The position numbers and the translations under genes were made by a program. Below are positions 30,469-35,095 of a stretch of DNA of 35,095 nt, in pieces. Below the pieces are notes generated by a model that was not told where the DNA came from, did no database searches, and worked only from the letters and a program-made list of their open reading frames with translations. Within the stretch, counting starts at the first letter, position 1, and every line of letters starts with the position of its first letter. Origin of the DNA: Dehalococcoidia bacterium (GTDB taxonomy: Bacteria; Chloroflexota; Dehalococcoidia; Bin125); the NCBI GenBank assembly GCA_022824765.1, contig JAJDZG010000053.1, positions 1 to 35,095 on the forward strand, written 5' to 3'.

Positions 30469-31242
30469 TTACTCAATCAGCTGGCCGATGTTGCCGCCGA
30501 CGGTCAGCCCGCCGTCGATGACGAACTCGGCGCCGGTGCTGTAGGAGGCGTCAGCGGCGATGAAGAGCATCATCCTGGCCACCTCGTCGGACGTGCCGAG
30601 GCGCGGAATCGGTCCGTCGAAGCTGAAGTCGTCGGCCGGACGTCGGGCAATCTCCGGGTCGCGGATCATCGGGGTGTCGATCGGACCGGGATGCACCGAG
30701 TTGACGCGGATGTTGTACGGCCCAAACTCGACGGCGGCCGACTTGGTCATCCCGCGTACGGCGAACTTGGACGACACGTAGGCGCTGAGGCCGGCGTAGC
30801 CCTCGAGCCCGGCGGTTGACGATGTGTTGATGATGCAGCCGCCGCCGGCTTCTTTCATCGGCTTGACCGCGGCGCGCATGCCCAGCCAAACACCGACCTG
30901 GTTGATGCGGATGACTTCCAGGTACTCCTGCAGCGAGGAGTCCTCAATCATTTTCATGCGGGCGATGCCGGCGTTGTTGATCAGGATGTCCAGGCGGCCG
31001 TAGGTCTCGACCGTCAGGTCGACCAACTCGGCCCAGTTCGACTGGTCGGAGACGTCGAGCTTGGCGAACGTGGCCTGGCCGCCCGTATCGATGATGCTCT
31101 CGGCGACGCGCCTGCCTTCTTCCTCGAGCACATCGCCCAGCACGACGGCGGCGCCCTCGCGAGCGAACAGCCGTGCCTCGGCCTCGCCCTGTCCGCGTGC
31201 GCCGCCGGAAATCAGCGCGACTCTGCCATCGAGTTTGCCCAT
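30469..31242 (-). CDS. Short-chain dehydrogenase/reductase, paralogue B
   Basis: 257 aa, same layout as paralogue A: ISGGARGQGEAEARLFAREG, LGDVLEEEG, ILINNAGIAR, INTSSTAGLEGYAG and AYVSSKFAVRGMTK for the Ser, Tyr and Lys. The substrate-loop region after SVHPGPIDTPMI differs (RDPEIARRPADDFSFDGP versus ANPNAKRNEQGD), which suggests different substrates after duplication. The ATG at 31242 has GGAGG six bases ahead; an ATG three bases earlier is too close. The gene ends with a short extra tail (GNIGQLIE). No substrate can be named. Confidence 0.93.
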   Translation of the reverse strand: MGKLDGRVALISGGARGQGEAEARLFAREGAAVVLGDVLEEEGRRVAESIIDTGGQATFAKLDVSDQSNWAELVDLTVETYGRLDILINNAGIARMKMIEDSSLQEYLEVIRINQVGVWLGMRAAVKPMKEAGGGCIINTSSTAGLEGYAGLSAYVSSKFAVRGMTKSAAVEFGPYNIRVNSVHPGPIDTPMIRDPEIARRPADDFSFDGPIPRLGTSDEVARMMLFIAADASYSTGAEFVIDGGLTVGGNIGQLIE

Positions 31243-31275
31243 CATTCGCCTCCGACCATGTGTCGTGGTGTGTGG

Positions 31276-31860
31276 TTACTGCTGCATGCTGACGGTGAGC
31301 TGCTTGCGGGTCTTCATCGTGTATGGGATCACCTCGCCTGTCTCGAGGTCGAAGAGGTAGCGCCACTGCGCCGGCAGATCGAGACCGTAGACGTGGATGG
31401 CGATCGTCTTGCCTTCGTTGATCTCGACCGCGTGAATGTCGGCGGGCGGATCGGGCAGGTACGTGGTCGTGCCGGGCGTGACGCGGGTCGGTTCGAGCTC
31501 TTCCAGCTCTGCTCGCCAGGGGGTGAGGCCGTCGTCGGTGCGCTGATAGTTGCGATTGAACTCGACTCCCGAGATCACGCCTTCCATCGCCCAGCCGTTG
31601 TGATTGTGGACCGGCGCGCTCGAGCCTTCAGGCCAGACGACGCAGAGGACTGTCAGATTATCGGCGCGGTGGATGACGAAGCCCTTGTCGGGCTCCAGTT
31701 CGTCGTTCTCGGGCAGGTCGAGCAGGCAGTCCTTGCGCTGAATCAGGCGCTCGAGCGGTCCTGAAATCTGGGCGATCTGTCGCTCGGCGGAGTCGCCGCG
31801 GTCGGCAATGCGCTGAGCGTCCAGGACAAACTCCTGCATGGTGTAGGTGGCGGTGGTCAC
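31276..31860 (-). CDS. Cysteine dioxygenase-like cupin protein
   Basis: 194 aa, GTG start. Cupin motif 1 is APVHNHNGWAMEGVISG (H85, H87) and motif 2 has DIHAVEINEGKTIAIHVYGL (H143, then H155). The PVHxHxG and the paired second motif match the cysteine dioxygenase / thiol dioxygenase type I group, iron enzymes that oxidise cysteine, 3-mercaptopropionate or related thiols to sulfinates. Family members keep three His ligands; here H85, H87 and H143 are the best candidates. GGAAGG lies eight bases before the GTG at 31860, and TATACT at 31908-31913 may be the -10. Upstream starts exist. Divergent from the third LLM gene. Confidence 0.8.
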   Translation of the reverse strand: MTTATYTMQEFVLDAQRIADRGDSAERQIAQISGPLERLIQRKDCLLDLPENDELEPDKGFVIHRADNLTVLCVVWPEGSSAPVHNHNGWAMEGVISGVEFNRNYQRTDDGLTPWRAELEELEPTRVTPGTTTYLPDPPADIHAVEINEGKTIAIHVYGLDLPAQWRYLFDLETGEVIPYTMKTRKQLTVSMQQ

Positions 31861-31973
31861 GAGGTCAGCCTTCCGTCGGGATATGCGCCTAGGGAGCGCT
31901 CGCGGCAAGTATAGGCGTGTCCGCTAGCCTGCCCGGACGGACCCGCGTTCGCGTTCGGGGACTGAGGAGCGTC

Positions 31974-33026
31974 ATGGCGGTACAGGCGGAGTTCGGGCTC
32001 TTCTTCCAGCTGCCGCAGGCGGACGGCCAGGATGTGCCGTCGCGCTACCGCGACACCATCGCCCAGGTTGTGCACGGCGACCGGATCGGTTGGAACGCCG
32101 CCTGGCTCGCCGAGATGCACTTCGTGCGTGAGTTCTCTGTGTTGCCGTCGCCGATCGTGACGATGGCCGCGGCCGCGGCCCAGACGGAGCGGATCACGCT
32201 GGGCACCGGCGTCACGCTGGTTCCGCTGCTCGATCCGATCCGCGCCGCGGAGGATGCGGCCACGCTGGACATCATCTCCAACGGACGCCTCGAGTTCGGG
32301 GTCGGACGCGGCAGCATCGGCGAGCATTTCGCGGGCTTCAACGTCGACATCGCCGATCGCGGTGCGCGCTTCGACGAGGCGATCGCGGTGATCCAACAGG
32401 CCTGGCGGCCGGAACCGCTCAACTTTCAGGGACATCACTTCCAGTACCGCGACGTCCAGGTGGTGCCCAAGCCGATTCAGCAGCCTGGTCCGCCGCTGCG
32501 GCTGGCGGCGAACAGCGACGAGTCGTTCGCGCGCGCCTGTGCAGAACAATGGCGCGTGTTCGCCAGCCCGATCACCGCGTTTTACGACGACCTCGATCGA
32601 CGCTTCGCGACGTACCACGAGGCGCGACCGGACGCGCCTGCGTCCGACGCGGGGCTGCTACTGCCCGTCCACGTGCACGAGTCGTCTGAGGTCGCGAGGG
32701 AGCAGGCCCGCGCCAGCTTGATGAGCTATCTGAAGGTCGTCACGGACACCGGCCTGCGCACGTGGACGCGGGCGGGCCGCAGCATGGACGATCTGCCGCC
32801 GCTGCTGGCCCGCAACCGCAGCCTGTCCTACGACGAGGCGGTTGACGAGCTCTGCGCGATCGGCAATCCGGATGAGGTCACGGCCAAGCTCAACGCGCTC
32901 GGCGAGCGCTACGGCACGGGTCATTTCCTGACCTGGTGCAACGCGGGCGGGATCATCCCGCACGATCAGGTGACACGCTCGATGAGCCTGTTCATGCAGG
33001 AGTGCGCGCCCAACATCACGGTCTGA
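31974..33026 (+). CDS. LLM class flavin-dependent oxidoreductase (third copy)
   Basis: 350 aa. Family features: AEFGLFFQLPQADGQDVPSR, AAWLAEMHFVREFSVLPSP with the active-site His region, ERITLGTGVTLVPLLDPIRA, and the flavin-binding FGVGRGSIGEHFAGFNVD. It ends in a region with AIGNPDEVTAKLNAL. It differs clearly from the two other LLM proteins (about 30 percent by eye). GAGGAG four bases before the ATG. TAGCCT at 31925-31930 may be the -10. Its last 11 bases overlap the end of the DNA methyltransferase gene on the other strand. FMN- or F420-dependent oxidation of a small organic substrate is inferred. Confidence 0.91.
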   Translation: MAVQAEFGLFFQLPQADGQDVPSRYRDTIAQVVHGDRIGWNAAWLAEMHFVREFSVLPSPIVTMAAAAAQTERITLGTGVTLVPLLDPIRAAEDAATLDIISNGRLEFGVGRGSIGEHFAGFNVDIADRGARFDEAIAVIQQAWRPEPLNFQGHHFQYRDVQVVPKPIQQPGPPLRLAANSDESFARACAEQWRVFASPITAFYDDLDRRFATYHEARPDAPASDAGLLLPVHVHESSEVAREQARASLMSYLKVVTDTGLRTWTRAGRSMDDLPPLLARNRSLSYDEAVDELCAIGNPDEVTAKLNALGERYGTGHFLTWCNAGGIIPHDQVTRSMSLFMQECAPNITV

Positions 33027-33846
33027 CGACGTTGGCCTCTGGCAGCCGTCGCTGCATGATCTCGACCGCTTCAGGGTTCTGATCGATCAGGATGCAGCGT
33101 CGACCCAGCTTCAGAGCTGCCTCGCCCACGGTCCCGCTGCCGGCGAACGGATCGAGCACCAACGCTTCCGCATCGCTCGAGGCGCGGATGATCCGCTCAG
33201 CCAGCGCGAGCGGCTTTTGCGTCGGATATCCGGTGCGTTCTTTGGCGTTGGTGCCGACGATGCTCTGCCACCAGACGTCTGTCGGCAGCTTGCCCCGCTT
33301 TGCCTTCTCGGGGCCGACCAGCTCCGGGGCCATGTACGGGATCCGGTCGATGGCGTCCTGGTGAAAGACGTAGCGTTCGCGGTCCTTGACGTAGACGAGG
33401 ATGTTGTCGTGCTTGGCCGGCCAGCGACGCTTGGGGCGTCCGCCGTAGTCGTACGACCAGATGATCTCGTTGAGAAAGCAGTCGCGACCGAAGATGTCGT
33501 CGAGCATGACTTTCACGTAATGGACTTCGCGGGCGTCGAGATGCACGTAGAGCGTTCCATCCGCGCTCAACAGCCGCCAGATTTCGGCGAGGCGGGGATG
33601 CAGAAACTCCAGGTAGGACTCGAAGGCGTCGGCGTAGGAGTGCGACGATTCCAGCTCGGATCGGTAGCGATCGCCGCCGAATCCCACGCGGCCGCCGGAC
33701 TCGTCGCGCTGGACGCGGAGGCGGTCGTAGGTGCGGACGCGACCGGTGTTGAACGGTGGATCGGTGTAGACGAGCTGGACGCTCTGGGACGGCATTGCGC
33801 GGAGGATCGGCAGGTTGTCGCCCTCGTGGATGATCGCCTGGGTCAT
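33016..33846 (-). CDS. Orphan DNA (N4/N6) methyltransferase, beta class
   Basis: 276 aa. The order of motifs is IV first (YTDPPFNTG, DPPF at 29-32) and the SAM-binding motif I at the end (LDPFAGSGTVG, 232-238), which defines the beta class of amino-methyltransferases, including CcrM-like enzymes. The middle holds the target-recognition region (RRWPAKHDNILVYVKDRERY and WWQSIVGTNAKERTGYPTQK, the latter motif X-like). No restriction nuclease is seen on either side, so it is orphan. It starts seven bases after the flavin reductase stop on the same strand, with no ribosome site, so translation is probably coupled. The target site cannot be read from sequence. Confidence 0.9.
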   Translation of the reverse strand: MTQAIIHEGDNLPILRAMPSQSVQLVYTDPPFNTGRVRTYDRLRVQRDESGGRVGFGGDRYRSELESSHSYADAFESYLEFLHPRLAEIWRLLSADGTLYVHLDAREVHYVKVMLDDIFGRDCFLNEIIWSYDYGGRPKRRWPAKHDNILVYVKDRERYVFHQDAIDRIPYMAPELVGPEKAKRGKLPTDVWWQSIVGTNAKERTGYPTQKPLALAERIIRASSDAEALVLDPFAGSGTVGEAALKLGRRCILIDQNPEAVEIMQRRLPEANVVRP

Positions 33847-33853
33847 GGACGTG

Positions 33854-34591
33854 CTACGCGTCGGGGAGCTCGCGGGGGAGGCTCGAGGTATCGGGCTCGG
33901 CCTCGCCGCGGCGCTCTGCTTCGTCGCGCCGCTCGGCCTCTTCCTCGCGTTTGATCCGACGCTCGGCCTCCGCCTCCTCGAGCTCGCGGCCGATGCCTTC
34001 CTCGATCATCTGCTCGACCGGGCGCGCCTCCACCGTGGCATCAAAGCGGTCATCGAGCACGCTGTAGGTGCGGCCGCCCAGATACATCAGCGGCTTGTAC
34101 TCGTCGTCCGCCAGCGACCACATGCCGGTGTTCTGATCGAAGGCGTCGGTGTCGGCCTGGGCGGCGACGACCTTGCCAATGAACAAGGTGTGGTCGCCCA
34201 TCGTGTAGAAGTCGTGCAGCGTGCACTCGATCCAGCCGACGCAGCCTTCCAAGAGCGGCGCGTCGATTTCTTTGCCCTTGAAGGTCGGCACGCGCGACGA
34301 TTCCAGCTTGTCGCCGACCGTGTGCGAGACCATCCCCAGCCACTGCGTGTGGTTGAGCAAGACCTTGGAGGGAATGTTGATTGCGAACTCTTCGCCGAAC
34401 TTGATCATGTCGTGCGTGCGGCGCGAGGGATGCACGGCGACGGCGATCAGGGGTGGATTGACCGAGACGGGCATCGCATAGGCGATCGGCGCGGCGTTGC
34501 CGACGGCGCGCCAGCTCGTGCTGACGATCAGCACGGGCGATCCGCCCAGCAGGCGGCGCGCCTCTTCTTCGACCATGCGTTTGCGGACCAT
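33854..34591 (-). CDS. Flavin reductase-like protein with charged C-terminal tail
   Basis: 245 aa. The flavin reductase (FMN-binding split-barrel) signature is clear: SPVLIVSTSWRAVGNAAPIA, YAMPVSVNPPLIAVAVHPSR, RTHDMIKFGEEFAINIPSK, then GDKLESSRVPTFKG and GWIECTLHDFYTMGDHTLFI. This enzyme type gives reduced flavin to monooxygenases such as LLM enzymes. The last 50 residues are a Glu/Arg-rich probable helix (RELEEAEAERRIKREEEAER and so on) not typical of the family. The ATG at 34591 has TACAAT six bases ahead and no ribosome site. It lies just upstream of the DNA methyltransferase gene, an odd pairing, and divergent from the acyl-CoA dehydrogenase gene. Confidence 0.88.
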   Translation of the reverse strand: MVRKRMVEEEARRLLGGSPVLIVSTSWRAVGNAAPIAYAMPVSVNPPLIAVAVHPSRRTHDMIKFGEEFAINIPSKVLLNHTQWLGMVSHTVGDKLESSRVPTFKGKEIDAPLLEGCVGWIECTLHDFYTMGDHTLFIGKVVAAQADTDAFDQNTGMWSLADDEYKPLMYLGGRTYSVLDDRFDATVEARPVEQMIEEGIGRELEEAEAERRIKREEEAERRDEAERRGEAEPDTSSLPRELPDA

Positions 34592-34597
34592 GCTGGA

Positions 34598-34603
34598 ATT
34601 GTA
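34598..34603 (-). promoter_or_regulatory. Candidate leaderless -10 element, TACAAT
   Basis: TACAAT on the minus strand ends six bases before the ATG at 34591. This is the nearest of the eight to the -10 consensus TATAAT. Confidence 0.5.
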
Positions 34604-34685
34604 CCCGCATCGTTCGCTGTGCCGTGCCAGCGTTGTGGTCTGTTGGGATACGATGATCGCATCTGACCTGAGACGGAGACTGACC

Positions 34686-35095
34686 ATGGTTGACTTCCAC
34701 GACAACTCGGAAGAGGCTGCATTCCGCACCGAGGTGCGGTCGTTCATCGAGAGCGAGTTCCTGCCGCGGCGCCAGCAGATGCGCGAGGAGTCGCGCTCGG
34801 CGAAGCCGTTTGACCGTCCGCCGACGCAGCGCGCATGGGAGAAGGAACTGTCCGACCGCGGCTGGGTGGCGCCGGCCTGGCCGAAGCAGTACGGCGGCGC
34901 GGGACTCTCGGTGATGCAGCAGTTCATCTTCAACGAGGAGATGGCGGAGGCGCGCGCGCCGCGACCGGGCGGCATCGCCATCGGGATGGCGGGCCCCACG
35001 ATCATCACGATTGGCACGGAGGATCAGCAGCAGGAGCACCTGCCGCCGATCCTGAGCGGCGAGGCGATCTGGTGCCAGGGCTACTCCGAGCCGGG
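34686..35095 (+). CDS. Acyl-CoA dehydrogenase, N-terminal part (continues beyond the window)
   Basis: Open to the window end, 136 codons seen. The N-terminal domain shows VDFHDNSEEAAFRTEVRSFI, then WEKELSDRGWVAPAWPKQYG, GGAGLSVMQQFIFNEEMA and the start of the middle domain at LPPILSGEAIWCQGYSEPG. The last stretch (WCQGYSEPG) is the conserved flavin-domain beginning (usual QxxTEPxAGSD). Full enzymes are 380-400 aa and oxidise acyl-CoA at the alpha-beta bond with FAD. GGAG lies about nine bases before the ATG. TACGAT at 34649-34654 may be its -10. The catalytic Glu lies outside the window. Confidence 0.92.
   Translation, partial: MVDFHDNSEEAAFRTEVRSFIESEFLPRRQQMREESRSAKPFDRPPTQRAWEKELSDRGWVAPAWPKQYGGAGLSVMQQFIFNEEMAEARAPRPGGIAIGMAGPTIITIGTEDQQQEHLPPILSGEAIWCQGYSEP

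Noticed and set aside
1-35095. CRISPR arrays, tRNA or rRNA genes, insertion sequences
   Set aside because: None seen on reading both strands; a covariance or profile scan would be needed to exclude short tRNAs fully.

Overview
This window is high-GC bacterial chromosome with densely packed genes and no rRNA, tRNA, insertion sequence or CRISPR array that I could see. The gene content fits a free-living heterotroph of the Chloroflexota, and the SAR202/Dehalococcoidia-like groups come to mind. It has three luciferase-like (LLM) flavin monooxygenases, three short-chain dehydrogenases, two zinc-site alcohol dehydrogenases, VOC proteins, a D-aminoacylase-type amidohydrolase and a CoA-transferase remnant, next to menaquinone and branched-chain amino acid genes. 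This taxonomic guess is inference from gene families only. UGA ends many ordinary genes here, so it is not generally reassigned.

Layout: (1) 1-5.1 kb, minus strand: a cut-off XRE/ImmA-IrrE-type gene, a HAD-type dehalogenase-like hydrolase, an LLM oxidoreductase, an amidohydrolase and an alcohol dehydrogenase. (2) 5.1-7 kb: a lone C-terminal piece of a CaiB/BaiF CoA-transferase, an unknown 94-aa gene, and two tandem Panacea (DUF4065) genes. (3) 7-12.3 kb, minus strand: ilvB-ilvN-ilvC behind a leader that encodes a Val/Leu/Ile-rich peptide, then an unknown gene and a metallo-beta-lactamase-fold hydrolase. (4) 12.3-16.6 kb, plus strand: hotdog thioesterase, aldo/keto reductase, and ilvE-plsY-geranylgeranyl reductase. 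(5) 16.6-22.1 kb: ferredoxin reductase-like protein, SDR, alkaline-phosphatase-superfamily protein, alcohol dehydrogenase, a KamB-type 16S rRNA methyltransferase and a small HTH gene. (6) 22.1-25.4 kb: menaquinone genes menG (minus) divergent from tetR-menB-menA, with a palindrome between them. (7) 25.4-35.1 kb: small membrane protein, SRPBCC protein, LLM, a DsbA-like gene interrupted by an in-frame TGA, two VOC genes, two paralogous SDRs, a cysteine-dioxygenase-like cupin, LLM, an orphan DNA methyltransferase coupled to a flavin reductase, and the start of an acyl-CoA dehydrogenase.

The most interesting signals are the following. A probable selenoprotein: the in-frame TGA at 28435-28437 replaces the first Cys of a thioredoxin-fold CxxC motif and is followed by an 11-bp hairpin with a GUC loop, as expected of a bacterial SECIS. 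A likely attenuation leader lies upstream of ilvB. A window-wide pattern places TANNNT exactly six bases before the start codon at eight genes, which suggests frequent leaderless transcription. The remaining signals are a TetR-type operator in the menaquinone locus and tandem Panacea genes without an obvious toxin.
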